Part shown: piece after piece, positions 1 to 12,479 of the stretch | Layout: every line of letters begins with the position of its first letter | Numbering within the stretch: the stretch's first letter is position 1 | DNA from: Ignelater luminosus | Lineage: Eukaryota > Arthropoda > Insecta > Coleoptera > Elateridae | DNA length: 64,000 nucleotides | NCBI GenBank assembly: GCA_011009095.1 | Contig: VTPC01090932.1 | Location: forward strand, 186,001-250,000 | Direction of reading: 5' to 3' | Notes under the pieces: generated by a model | Told to the model about the DNA's origin: nothing | Databases searched by the model: none | Seen by the model: the letters and a program-made list of their open reading frames with translations, nothing else | Position numbers and translations under genes: made by a program

Positions 1-689
1 AACTGCTGTTCTGATGATCATGATTCAAAAACAGGAAAACTATCCGTATGAGTGCATATCTGCACTATGACACCGACAATTATAAAAATGTGAGGATATG
101 CATTAGCAAGCAGTCTATATATAACAAAGAAAAAAAGAGAATACGAAAAGTCTTAATATTAAAAGAAGCTAACACACTAGCTCTAGCAACAATTTAATGT
201 TCAAAGCCAACCAAAATACAGAAAGTAAAAAGTGGCAAATTAGTTTGGTGCAATAGACCCCACGTTTAACATACACATACTGAGAAATGGTTACCACGCC
301 AAAACTTAGTATCATCACCTCAGTGTTTTCGGTTCTGGCAGAAGTGGTAGCCGTTCCAGAAATTGAAATTCCTCTTCAGCTGGGAAAAATCATATGTGGT
401 AGTTGTGGAAGTTAGGAAGAAGTCGCAATAGAGGTATAAGCTCTAGAAACGCATCTAAGAATCTTGTGGCCGCCTATTGGTGTTGATATAAGCTAAGTTT
501 TCTTTTACGTCTTAAATTGCGAACGATCAGTTGCGGAAAAACGGGGAAAAGGAACTTTTAAAATCACACCTCCGCAATCGACGCCATGGTACTGTCGCGA
601 GTTTTTGATTTTCATGTTTCAGAAGAAAACGGCTAAAGTGTGTTTCATTTCCAATTAGTCGGATGATCATACGCAGTAAAACTAAAATT
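1..689. other. no gene recognised
   Basis: A+T-rich sequence with short stop-laden frames. Nothing with a recognisable protein motif was found before the LINE tail that follows. It may be the upstream, more decayed part of that LINE. Confidence 0.5.
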
Positions 690-1540
690 ATCTTCTCAAC
701 AGACAGCCTAAGCCATACTGGAAGGTTCTATGCTAAGAGATCCTATCATTAGAGTAAATAATGTTCATATAAGGTGATCCTTGGTAATAGATATCTAGGA
801 GCGCTAGATGACGATAAACAAACCTTTGCTCCACATATACAAACAGTATGTCGAAAAGTTACTTCCATAATTCAAAAATGCGAGAATATGTCAACTCGAT
901 CATGAAAGCAATAAACAAGGAGCAATGTACTGTCTGAAGACCAATCAGCCCCAAAAGGTTGAATGAATTCTCAAGCAATAAGCAATAACGAAAAGTGGAA
1001 GAAAAACAATCAGTCACAAGCAATGGCAAGAACGATAGGGCTTTTCCACCAAAGGACGAAGAACATACCAGTTCTTGCAAAACATCACAATAAATCAATA
1101 ACGCTCATTTAACTTCACAAGGACTGGTTTAATTTCTGACAGGGCATGGCTCTTATTCAGTCAACCTCCACATATTCCATTTCAAAGATTCATTAAGGTG
1201 TAACTGCAGTGAGGTCGGAACACTGGGACGTATTATGCAGGATATGAGTCAAAAGTACAGAGACATGTTCCGTGACAAAAATAAATATTACAGAATTCCG
1301 AACTGTTTCCAGTGCTACCGATTATCGTCAAAGAAAAAAACTGCAACTTATAATAACAATAAAAAAAGCAAGAGAAAATAAAGAAGGCAACAGAATGAAT
1401 AAGAAACACCTGCGCCATAATTAGTACCGGAATTGTTGAACGGGTTCTAGAAATACCAGCAACATTTGATTTACAAGAGCGACAGGAAGGTTTCAACACC
1501 AAAAACTAGACTAAGAAGCATTAACGTAGTAAGTAAGTAA
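690..1540 (+). pseudogene. 3' remnant of an R1/I/jockey-type LINE
   Basis: This looks like the end of a non-LTR retrotransposon ORF2, downstream of the catalytic core of the reverse transcriptase. At 733-880 the frames read RDPIIRVNNVHI, then LGNRYLGA and DDKQTFAPHIQTVCRKVTS. These match the YLG-x-x-LDDKLTFxPH segment that follows the polymerase fingers and palm in R1/I/jockey elements. Near 1230-1300 a cysteine/glycine-rich frame (RIMQDMSQKYRDMFRDK) recalls the terminal zinc-knuckle region. The reading frame changes several times and contains stops, so it is dead. A short GTAA repeat near 1527-1541 could be the 3' tail. The family level is uncertain: the motif order is clear but no endonuclease or YADD box is present. 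Confidence 0.5.
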
Positions 1541-4500
1541 AATGAAAAATAAAATCCTGTCTTCGGATATTCGAAGAGTTCCAAGACATTGAAGGTGATG
1601 CAGACGGTGTTTTTCTTCATCAGGAGACGCTGGAGTAGATGGTGAAGAGCTGTGGTGAAACAGATGAATCTGTAGTGGAAAATGGGACAAATGACGGTTT
1701 TGTGTATGCGAAGCAGAATGCTGAAGTAGGACAATAAAGACACCTAAATAATAGTAAAGAAAAGATGTATTCCTAGTGGGATAAGTGAACTTTCGAATGA
1801 AGATATATTTAAAAAATCAAAAACCAATAATAAAGTTTTACATAAAATTTAAAATCAAGGTAGATGTATTCGTATTTCTAAAATCTTATGTTGGTAGTTA
1901 CTGTGCTGCTTGCACAGCATAATCAATCGGAACACCTGTACAATTCCAATATAGTGTCAATATTTTAATTAAAGATTTTAAATTTATTAACTGAAGAATA
2001 ATAAAATTTTATCTTTACGCCGCTGGCCTAGAGTGAAAACGAGACATAGCTTCACAAATTTTTTCACAAATTAGGTAGTGTTGGCTAATCTTTTATGATG
2101 CGCGGACTTTTAATAAAATCTGCATAAAACAATCTCATTTCAGTTTACTGTTAATACGTAAGCATTAACGAATTTGAGATTTAACTGATTTCTAGTACTG
2201 CAGCAAAAAAGATTTGTTTCTACATAGAATAACACACATTGAGAGTTGTATAAAACTACAAGAAGGTAAGATAAGAACAGTCAATAAACATGATCAAAGA
2301 CTAAGCTTCAAAGTTGAACCACACAAGCAGTTGGTTACTTATTCTTCACATTCGAATGAAATACAATAGACTTTTTATTTGCAAAAGAAAGTTTTTACAA
2401 AGCAAAATGTTTATTAAAAGAATGGAAACAACTATTGATTAATTTCATGTCTTAACTACAAATCTGAAAAGAAAAAAATACGCTCTAGATAAGATTTGTT
2501 TCATAATACAAATAAAAACCATTCTGAAAATCGATCTACAGGCTTAACCTTCTATTGTTTAAGGTATACATGAGAAGCTGTATATAGCAACGGGAAACGA
2601 TAAGGTGTTTATAAACCGATTGATAAAACTTATCTAATTAATAGAGATAATGGTATTTTTAGTTTTATCTTATAAATGTTTCTTTCCAAGTCGACATTCA
2701 ATATTGTATTATTAAAATTATTAACAATCAAATTCAAATCAAAAGTAGATAAACATGGATTTGCAATTATTTGGCTGCGCCCATAAATGTAATTAACCTA
2801 ATCATAGGTATGATTAGAAATTAAATTACAGTGTTATTTGGTAACCCTCACAAGGCGTAAACAACAAATGTAATTACACATTTCAGTAATAATAGTAAGA
2901 AGTTTCTTGAATTTGCCAAACCATTAATTTGCATGGAGTAGTTTTCGGCAACGATAATAAAACATTTTCGAAAAGCTCTGAAACATTAAAAATAACTGCA
3001 AGGTTACATAAAATATACAAAATTTAGTCACGAAATTATATCAGGCAGCACACACAGAATTATAGACGTCCATTTACAAAATACAATAGATTCAAGTTGC
3101 CTTTCTCTTGCGCGATTCAATGTTTAATGCCGATTCTTCTTAAAGCTATTAAGGGTAGTTCGTGAATAATGCTAACCACTCTTCAAATTGACATAATTTG
3201 GGATTCTATTTTTCATCAGCCATAAAGAATAATAAATGACACAGAATAAATAATGTGTTCTAAAAAGATCGTTTTTTCCCTTCACAAAAACACAGAGATT
3301 TATCGACTACATTGCATGCATAACGAACAACCTACAATTTTACATTTATTTACCGGAAATTATGCAAATTTATCCGTAGTACAATTATTGTTGTAAAAGG
3401 TTTCTATATAGCATGTTTGCCGATTGATTTATTATATGTTTCAAGGAGTATTGGTAGATACATACAACGAAGTTCAAGGAATCCACGGTCACCATACTGC
3501 AATCGCTGCCGTTATTGTAAATTAATGTAATTTAGATTTGCACACAGTATTATTTTTCCGGTGCATGGTGTCCTTAATTTCTCTAGATTTGGATTGAACT
3601 TAATTCGAGATTCTCACAGAGAATCTTCAGACCTCAATATCTTCAAAGTAAAAAAATTGAGATAATTATATATATCAAAAAGCATTCTCAGTGGTAATGG
3701 AAACATTCATCTCTATACTTAAGCTCAATTTAAAATCTTAAATAAAACCTTTCTAGATACTATTTCATTCAATGTCAAAGCAACATTACAATCGTGAAAT
3801 CAATATCTTGACATCAAACGAATAATCTAGTTTCAACTGTAAGAGTGAAGAACAGCGGTCTTAAATAAAGAATAAGAGAAATCTGTGAAAAGTAGTAACG
3901 AGAAAAAACAAATCATGCATGCAAGATATGTCCAACAGAAGGACAGATATTGAGAAACAAAAGCAACCATGTCAATCCTGATTTTATACTGGTTCGTTAT
4001 TACTGATAAAAAGAAAATATGAATATCTCATACAATATTTCACATCGATTGTAAGAATGTAGAGCAGGATAAAATACCTAAAATTCTTGTATCAAAATCA
4101 CCTCATCAATAAGAGAATTATCTAGTAAAATACTGAATGATTTATAAAGAAGATATTATTGCGTAACATTTGTAACGTTCTCTTTTTGCTTCCGTTACAT
4201 GTGTCGGTGTGTTCTTGTATGTTTTGAATTTTTCTCTTGTTGAAGAGGTTTTTGTTTAGTATTTGTTGTGAGTTTACCCTGACAGGATGTTTGCCTTTTT
4301 AGTAGCTTCTTTATTTTGAGATCAATTAGGGTTGACAAACTTTTCAATTTTCATTTATTACAGCAAGCGGGACACAAGATATAATCCTTCCAATATGTAA
4401 ATTTATTTTTGTTATTGCAGTATTTTGAACTGTCACAGCTGCTGCTTGTATTTCTGTTCAATTTATTTCAATAAAGATCTAGTTAGCAATTTGATAAGGG

Positions 4501-6073
4501 TTGGTTTTCCGATTAGGATTTAGTAATTGTAATTTAAGATTTCTTCTGTAGTTTTTATGTTTCAACTTTCCTTACACTTTTGTATTTGAAATTCAAGTAG
4601 ATAGCCAGGTGTAATTGGTAGATATTAGTTTCTTACTTGGTTTAAGTTTTTCTAAAGGTAGCCCATGTGGGGTTGATCTTTTGTTTTATGGTTTAGGCAA
4701 AAATGAATTGAAGTTAAGACTTCTTTACCAGCTCATTTGTAAAACTTGTCTGGTTTTACTTAATTTAAATTGTGATTTATAATTACGTCCTTTTTGAGGT
4801 GTTGAAACGTTTTTTTAGATTGCTGCTAGTCTTGTTGTATTATCAGAAATTCTATTTTCAAAGGCTATTTGATCACTTAAAATTTATTTTTCCGAAATCT
4901 GCCATTTCTGATTGGTTCTATATCGCATCGTTGGAGTCTGACCTTCGCTACGCGAAAGGAAGAGATTAGTAGAGCGTAAGACTCTAGCTTGGCGCATTCC
5001 ATGGTACTAGTGTGTCCAGGGGTGCTAGAATTTTGTGAAAAGTGGTTTTGTCTTGGTTTTTTTATTACGTCTCATGGGAGTTTTCCTGTAGCTTGTTAAC
5101 CCACCTATGAGTTCCTGGGTTATAGAAATGGACAATGAATTCTCGCTCCGAAAAGATTTTGTTGGAATTGTAGTGGAGGGTTAAGTAAGCTGGTGGCTTC
5201 CGCCTCATCAAGCCCAATCCGCACAGTAGTCAAATTCCGTTCTGCTCCCAATCGAAACATCTGGTTCGGAACTTATTATCTTCGATTCAAATAGAACGTG
5301 TGGTCGACTTCGTAAGGAATGGGTGTCCGCACATATGGTTGAAATCCTAAATGATAGTTCTACTTTTAACAATATTGCCGTCAAATATTTCATGTATACA
5401 TAAATTATTTCATTTCACTCAAGTATTTATATATTTTATTAAATTTAGAAATTCCTTTTGTGTTTTATTGCATGTATAACTTCTTTATCCTCGCTCAAGG
5501 CCACCAACTGAGTCTAGCGGGCCTAAGACCAAAAAGTGTCTTAGTTAAGTCCGCAGAATTTGCTGTACTTGCTTGTCCCGAAAGAGACGGAAAAAAGCGG
5601 AAACACTTGCCCTGTTTGGTTTCTTCCATTTTTGAACTTGAAGATAACTTCGTAAAAGAAAGAGCGTATAATCATTTTTGTTCTCCGATTTCCTTTTTTT
5701 TTTTTGTTCTAACTCACCCCAGGAACGAATGTACTGTCAACTGTTAACTTTAGACAGTAGTGTAACTTCGAAGAAAATTACACCAAAGTCTATTTTGCTT
5801 TGTAACTTTTACAATTTTCAGCAAAATGCAGAATTTAAAGAGCATTCTGTAGCTAAAGTATTATTAGAGATTAATTTTATATTGAATTAAAATAAATTCT
5901 GTCTGCAATTTTCAGAATTAACAAAGAAATTAGTTACTGATATGTTTTATTCTTAATATAGACGAAAATTAACAAGCCAGCATTTGTTTCCTTAAAAAGC
6001 AAAAAGATAATTAATAATAATTTGTTAGTACTTTAGTAAATTCAATTGTTTAAACAAATACACTTTTTTATAT
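1541..6073. other. long gene-free A+T-rich stretch
   Basis: No coding motif, tRNA or inverted-repeat element was recognised in these 4.5 kb. To about 4150 the plus strand is A-rich. From about 4180 to 5100 it becomes clearly T- and GT-rich, which may mean a decayed element lies on the minus strand there. The open frames at 5208-5393 and 5460-5890 have no recognisable motif. Confidence 0.5.
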
Positions 6074-8122
6074 CACCGCGGGGTTACTTTGAACAACTAG
6101 TTGTTACTGGTTTGCTGCATGTTCTTACTCTGCAATTTGTTGAACGGCTTGGGAATGTTAGGTTAGCATTTAATGGAGACCTGTCCACGTTGTAAATAAT
6201 AAAAAGTGCGCAATTACCCAAAAAAGCTGGATTCCAGAACTTATAGAAATTATGCTAGTGATAAGTTAAATGACGCACTGCAACAAATTCGCAAGAAAAA
6301 CGTCTTTCACGTCAAGCATCCAAGCTATACAGAATTCCAAAAGGGACTCTAACTAACAAGATGGGGGGAAGCATTGTAAATCCGTTGGACGGCAAATAAT
6401 TCTAAATGTCGAAAATGAAGATGGTCTCGTCCAAGTTCTTCTGAAGGCAGCTGAATGGGGTTTCCCAATCACAAACCAAATTTAAGATACCTCGTAAAAA
6501 GTCATTTGAATAAATATGGAAGAAAAGCCAGATTTCATAACAATAAACCTGTCATTCGTTTGGTAAATAGTTTTTCTACGGGCATCAGGACTTACTGCGT
6601 TTAAGAAAAGCAGTAAATATCAATCCCAACAGAGCTACCGTAAACAGAGAAGTCTTTACAGAATATTTGACATTCTAGAAACAAGTACTGATGAGACTGG
6701 CTCTATCAAGATAATGGATAATGCCACACTTAAACATGTTTTGCGGTGACGCTGTTGGGGACCTTCTTTCAGTATACCTATAGTGTGTATAAGTCGGAGA
6801 ATATATGGCCCTGACAAGTGTCGCTACGATCGTACCACCCACGGTTGGTTCGACTCTGTATGTTCTACTAACTAGTTTAAATGAGCATTTTTGGCTGATG
6901 TGAAGAACCAACCGGGAAAGAAGCTTCTGGTTAGAAATAATTTCGCCAGTCACTTCTCAGAAGATATTATTCGCTTGGAGTCAGACAATGACATAAGTTT
7001 CGCTTGTCTTCCTCCCAACTCCACGCATTTAGTTCGTCCTTTGGACGTGACATATTTCGGTCTTCGAAAAAAAAAATTTTGATTTTAGCGGACTTCAAGA
7101 TGTTTGCTGGAATAGTTGTTTTCAAGTTTTCTTTAAAAACCTCTTAAGGATTCAGGCAAGGAAAACCTAAGAACTGATTTCAGAACCACAGAAATCGGAC
7201 AACCTAAGCGAGAGGAGATTTTTAACAAACTTTCAAAAGATATTGAAGAAAATACTTCCACTGTCCAACTAAACGATGTTGTTGATTACAATCAGGCAGC
7301 CAGAAGAAACCAAAGTGTCGCTTAAACATACAGTCTGGAAGATGCATTACAATCGATGATTCCGAAAAGGGAGAAGGATCTGGTCTTGCCAAAAGATTCA
7401 GCCCAAAAAGCGTCAAGCTAGACTTACAAGTGTAGGCAGTGATGGCAGACGAGTCGGACGATTCAGGGAGTTCATTTCTTAGAAAAAAATTAGAAGACGT
7501 ACAGAAAAACATACATTTGAAAAAGAACTTGAAGATATAAAAATAAAAGTAAGTAATTACATGTTAGCAAGATTTGCTTCCAAAAAAAACTTTAATACAT
7601 TTTGTTGGCAAAATAACGGAAAAATGTAGAATGGGATATTACGTCAGTTTCCTAACTTCTTGAGATTTCATTTTCCTGAAGATTATGTTTGTTTAACAGA
7701 TTAAAAATAATTTCCTTGTATCAACGGAGCTCCAACAACAGATCGCCTAGGCCGACTAATATTTTAAGTTTCTTTTGCTGGCTACAAATTGTCCTAAAAA
7801 CATTTCAAAGTTATTATACCTCTAATATAAACTAAGTGTATGTTTAAAATTGTTATTTTTATTAGAAAGACGTTCATTTAATCAGAAATTATTTAATGTT
7901 TTTTCTGGAAATATATGTTTTTCCCCAGAAGACCGAGCAACAGCAAACAATCAAATTTTCGTTTTCTTCTCAACTGAATTTTAAAAGAAATGTTAACTTC
8001 AGCAGCAGTACCTTATTCTACATTGTACTATATGTACCCATCTGATTTATCTAGATCAATTAACGGCAAATCTAAAAAAATTTAGGAGAAAAATATGACA
8101 TTGTTCAAAGTAGTCCCGGGTA
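6074..8122 (+). mobile_element. pogo/Tigger-like DNA transposon, decayed
   Basis: About 2.05 kb bounded by matching inverted ends. The left end carries CCGCGGGGTTACTTTGAACA (from 6077). The right end carries TTGTTCAAAGTAGTCCCGGG (8101-8120), whose complement repeats CCCGGGACTACTTTGAACAA. A TA lies outside each end (6071-6072 and 8121-8122), as expected for target duplications of the Tc1/mariner/pogo group. The ends enclose a transposase relic with pogo-type DDE motifs, so boundaries and contents support each other. The end match is about 18-20 bp with a few differences, so exact termini may be off by a few bases. Confidence 0.7.
6215..7500 (+). pseudogene. pogo/Tigger-like DDE transposase relic
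   Basis: The N-terminal helix-turn-helix region is visible as RTYRNYASDKLNDALQQIRK (about 6228-6290) followed by RIPKGTLTNKMGG (about 6330-6369), the usual pattern of psq-type DNA-binding domains in pogo transposases. The first catalytic aspartate sits in STDETGSIKI (about 6683-6712). The second region reads KKLLVRNNFASHFSE (about 6919-6963), where the family's GDN has become NN, so the second catalytic aspartate is lost. The third region, LPPNSTHLVRPLDVTYFG (about 7009-7062), is the most diagnostic motif and keeps its aspartate. Several frameshifts and stops separate these blocks. The protein would have cut and rejoined transposon ends at TA targets. It lies inside inverted ends of the same element type. 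Confidence 0.75.
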
Positions 8123-9149
8123 ACGGTACGTCACAGGTGGATGTCCAGATAGGTTTGTGAAATCGGGCCTGTCGTTACGAAAAAAACTGCAGCTGAATCG
8201 AAGCATCAGTTGGAGAGTTATGAATTTCTAAAGCAGATATTTCGGTTGGTTCTTGAAAAAAAAACGGCAAAGTTGACAGAATTGCGTCGCATTTCTTCGG
8301 GAGGGCAGAGAGAGACTTTCGAAAGACCAATTTGGAATATCTGCCCGGATTATCGTAACCGTTTTAGTAAAGGTTGCAATATTTGCCAGCACCCCGAACG
8401 GTTTTTTGGGGTAGTGTTCGGTGTTCCATCGTTTATCCGGATTTTCTTTTCTATTGTGGGATGGTGCTCATGGAGCTGCGTCGATTGGTAAGAGCCTGTA
8501 CCCCGTACCTGTTATAGTCTCCAAGTTATGAGCCGTAAAAGGTTCTACACGTTGCGCTTCTTAGCATCTCAATCGTAGGCTAGAAAATCGGCTCAACTTT
8601 AATAGAACAGAGGCTAGGAATATGCTGTTATTATTTAGATTTAGTCCTAAAGCAGTAACAATTTAATAAGTCAATACTTCAAAAATAGGCAGGTTATGAT
8701 GGGACTGAAACATGCAGCAGTTTTGCGAACGGATTCGAGCAATTCTTGTAACAAAATGTTGATTTTCAAAAACAGGAAAAAACGGTTAGATCAGAAACAA
8801 ATCCATATAACGCATACTTTATATTCGATATGGTTTTGAAAATTATAAATCTCGTCTTTCTATATATCAGAGAATACGCACAAACAATAAAAAATCCAAA
8901 ATCTTCAGAACTTTTTGAGAAATAACAGATTGGATGACGTACCAGTAAGCACTGAGATTAGAGTAAACTCTGACATACCTTACTTTCATTCATTGTACTG
9001 GACACAGTAAGTTTTTATAAAATGTCACGCAGAATGTAGTCAAGTTAACAAATAATCAATTTAAAATGCCAGAATAAATTTTTTATTTCTGCCTCCAATG
9101 TCCAACTTTTTATGCAATCGCTCCAGTGTGGGCAGTGATGCTGACAGCG
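8123..9149. other. no gene recognised; unknown 93-codon open frame
   Basis: An open frame runs 8210-8491 on the plus strand through a less A+T-rich patch (about 8100-8580). I recognise no domain in it, and it starts directly outside the right end of the pogo-like element. The patch could be a different repeat. The rest is low-complexity A+T-rich sequence. Confidence 0.35.
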
Positions 9150-9890
9150 GTGGTATAGAGACAATTGCCAGGGCGAGTACATTTTAAAGGTTACCGGCCT
9201 AACAATCTTAATGATACGTAAAAACGGTTTGAAAAATCCTAGTTATTACAAATTTCTAGTTTCAATGCCAAGGCGTGTTCTTTAGATTTAACAGAGCACT
9301 TGTAAATAGGAGCTTTAGCTGGGTATGCTACACAGTTCTCCATACTCGTTGTTAATTGTGAATACACCACTAGAAGGCCTATGAAATCTAATATACAGCG
9401 TGAGCATAATTTTGTTTTGCCCATAAAAGCAATATGAATTTTTACTTGATACTCACGCTGTATATGATAATTACTATTATGATTTTAATAATACGATTTT
9501 ATGATCGATACCTGTAAGTTTAGTTTCACCTTTTTCGAGCAAGTTTCGCAATCGACCAAATAATTTCATCTTATGACTCATATAAAGAGAGATAAATCAA
9601 ACCTATTAACTTAATATCCAATTACATTATCTACTAGATGTCCGTTAACAGTGAACCTCAACATATTTATTTTATTTATAATGAGAAATTTGACAATCGA
9701 TTTCTTATAAAAAAGAATTTAATCAGTCGTTGCCCTGATTTTTAAGTTTCATTCAAGTATTAGAATTCATTTAATGCAATTATAACGTAATTCTATTACT
9801 GACTGACTTTGTAATGGCTTTTCTGTGATACTTCATTTTTCATGACTAACTGTTGGATTAGTCACATATTTTATCAATTTAATACTGATC
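9150..9890 (+). repeat. diverged interspersed repeat 1, copy A
   Basis: Aligns by eye, in the same orientation, with 13430-13975. Shared landmarks include AATATCCAATTACATTATCT (9612 and 13771), GGCCTAACA/GGCCTGACA, GTTGTTAATT, and a run around 'attagaattcatt' with 'taacgtaattctatta' (about 9761-9800 and 13831-13865). The copies differ by many substitutions and small indels. No protein is evident. It is the first half of a composite block whose second half is the repeat at 11230-11890. Confidence 0.7.
9391..9465. repeat. short fold-back (14-bp perfect inverted repeat)
   Basis: ATATACAGCGTGAG at 9391-9404 is perfectly inverted as CTCACGCTGTATAT at 9452-9465, leaving a 47-bp loop. It sits inside repeat 1 copy A, and I do not see a counterpart in copy B, which suggests a small insertion. 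TA dinucleotides at both tips would suit a tiny Tc1/mariner-like derivative. Confidence 0.55.
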
Positions 9891-10539
9891 ACAATTCTAT
9901 GTACCTAAGTGTTTACGGTTACTGAGATATAATTTATTACAATTAAAAAAATTATCATTTTGGGCTTCTAAACTTCAAATATACTAGTGTTCTACATTTT
10001 TTCGATGTCTATAAAAGTAAAACAGTTATATGACTTGATAAAGCGTGTATTTTGATTTTTCTCTACGGAAAAATGCTTCTACTCTATAGTGACCTCTAGA
10101 TAGAACTAATACCATTTCATCGTCATACTTTCATCTTTTTCAATCATGTTAACTTCACATTTAGGTTCTCTTTTCATTTCTATTGTGCTACATTCCAAAA
10201 GAACAAAACTTGAGTAACATGGTCAGTAATACGTTGTTTTTTAAGTTTGCACATTTCTTGAAATTCTGCAAATTTTGACTAACAGTCTTTCCTTTAAATG
10301 ACATTTTGACAATTAAAAATTGGAGGAATTCATGTAAAGATTAGCCTAAAAGTATTACTATGGAAGAGGATCAACCAAGAGAACTCTAGTAAAACTGCCC
10401 CTCTTCACTTAGACGTTAAATCAATACGGGGTCAAAATAAATTCTACAGATGGGAAAGACACGAGAAGTAAGTTAGACAGACATCTTAAGCTTAGTACGG
10501 TGAAAAATATGGATAATAACCTTTGCTATTAACAAGACT

Positions 10540-11190
10540 GGGAAGTTGAACGAATTAGAGTTTTCTACAGACGTAGACGGTTCCAAATCACCACAGGAAA
10601 CAGGAGCTAACATAATAGGATGGGTTTTAGTCTTAGCTTAAAAACGATAGTATTGTAAGCCGCAAACAACAATAAGAGAATTCTTATAGTCACTGGCATC
10701 TAGGGCGTGTTAAAGGTATTAAGATCCTATCAGATAATTTCGGGTTTTGGATTACTCTTGCAAACTAAACAAACTTTTGGTAAAGAGCACTTAGACATAG
10801 TAATATAGCAAGAAACCGGGAATCCGACTTCCTGGCAAAAATGTGAAGAAGCATTTTAAACGACTGGAATCAGCTTGTGGAATTACACATGAGACAACAA
10901 AGTAGGTTAGTTAAAAACAGGGAGATGCTACTAAGCCCATTATGAGAAAATTAGAAGCCTCTTCCTGAAGGGTCTAGACTGAGAGAATAAGCCATCAAGT
11001 CGCTGATGGGGATAGTAACAGGCCACTGTTAGTTGAAATATCATTTCTTCAGGATAAAGATCGTAAATAAATCAGCGTGCAGAAGCTACGATAAGAGAGA
11101 AGAAACTCATTTCATATGTTTCCCTACCTTATAATAATAATTCTCAGGCTTCAAGCACCCCTAGAATTTGGAACAGCGCGTCCCTATTGC
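10540..11190 (+). pseudogene. LINE RNase H and C-terminal zinc region (I/R1/jockey-type)
   Basis: The block at about 10557-10640 reads STDVDGSKSPQETGANIIGW, the start of a LINE-encoded RNase H (TDGSK with a following GAG-type turn). At about 10690-10720 come frames matching the A-x-x-ACRxLR helix. Near 10810-10850 NRESDFLAKM resembles the GNExADxLAK motif with its catalytic aspartate. Downstream, LMGIVTGHC (about 10991-11030), frame-shifted CRSYDKREETHF (about 11080-11115) and further cysteines match the GLLTGHC and CxxC-x-EETxxH tail found after RNase H in such elements. Stops and frameshifts are numerous. In the family, RNase H removes the RNA template strand. The upstream polymerase is missing here. 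Confidence 0.65.
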
Positions 11191-11229
11191 AAGTCATTCA
11201 ATCTGCACCTTGAATATCCTTTGGGTCTG

Positions 11230-11890
11230 CTGTACTAAATTATTTGTATACCGATAGCAGCGTACAAGAACAGCCAGTTGGACTCTTCAAATATTCAGCT
11301 TAAATCAAACATCAGTGACACAAAGAAACCTAATAGATCTCTTCTGTGGTTACGTAAAATGCATAAAGAACCGCTGGAGGTGAAAGAAACAATACCAAAT
11401 GGGCAAAAGACAGAAAGAAAAAGCAAGAACAGAAAAACTAAAAAACAAAATTAATTCGATTTTTCCAAGGTTGAAGAAAGATGGCGGAATTGTTCCATTA
11501 ATGGATTTTGCTGAATATTAATTCGACCTTTCACTGGTAGAAAGCGAAGTGCGAGTATATCTACGTAGCTGCAAGTACTCGATGAGAAAGTCTACAAGCG
11601 AATCTCCTCGGAAGGGAAAAGAAGATAATTAAACACTTTAGATGAGGATTAGCGGGTTTTTAAAGTTAAATACAGATAAAGAACTTGCTCCATAACATGT
11701 CCACGAGTAATCGAGAGAAAAAAGAACACCAAGATGAAGCCTTTTGACTTTGAACAAGGGTTCTATTAATTCTGCTGTAACCATTTCTGACTAAGATCAA
11801 GTGTTGTTGAAGTTCAAGACTGAAGTCTGGAGTGATTTCTTGTTCTTTTCGTTAGCATATCTAGTTAAGCACAGCAATAACGACCTAGTT
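11230..11890 (+). repeat. diverged interspersed repeat 2, copy A
   Basis: Same-strand counterpart of 14820-15900. Landmarks include CTTAAATCAAACATCAGTGA against CTTAAATCAAATATCAGTAA, AATGGGCAAAAGACAG against AATGGGCCAAAGACAG, and GGCGGAATTGTTCC against GACGGAATTGTTCC (11491 and 15333). The end of the copy, TTGTTCTTTTCGTTAGCATA, is the nearly empty relative of the SINE insertion site in copy B. It may be the 5' region of a LINE, since endonuclease motifs follow at about 12.5 kb, but no ORF1 motif is recognisable. Confidence 0.7.
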
Positions 11891-12479
11891 TGATTAGCAA
11901 AAAATTCGCAGTCGAATTGAAGTTAATTATAAAGAACACCTACGTTAGATGTTGAGGTTTCTGTGTCTTTTGTTAGTAATTTGGTATAAGTTACTTCAAG
12001 TCAATGTATTTATAGTAAAATAATGCAAAATGATGATTTATTGAATTGCGAACTCTATTAGACTTTTTAAACAAAAACTAAAAGATTACTAATATTTATT
12101 AGAAAAATCACAACAACTAGAAGATTTAGTTAACAAGTTACACTCTAAATAAGGTTGAGTAATTAGGTGCAATAGATGGAAATGAGCAAAATGTTTCAGT
12201 CATAGAAGAAGCTAACAGAAGAATATTCGAGTAGCTACAAGCTAGAATTAGATACTAGTTGTCCTGATAAATTAAATCTAACAAGTAGATAGCAATTAAA
12301 GAAACAGACTTTAAAGTATCTAAATATAGAAAGTTTAAAACGGAACTTGAATGGATAACATATCAAGGAAGCCTACTGCAATTTGATTGGTCGAAACACG
12401 TATTACAGAACACCTAAAGAAAAATAAAATAAGAATTGATGGATAGAAAGCCAAGTCGACATACAGAAGAAGCATCTAT

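Noticed and set aside
4600-4660. A-box-like TAATTGG stretch suggesting a tRNA gene
   Set aside because: No B box or acceptor stem at the right distance.
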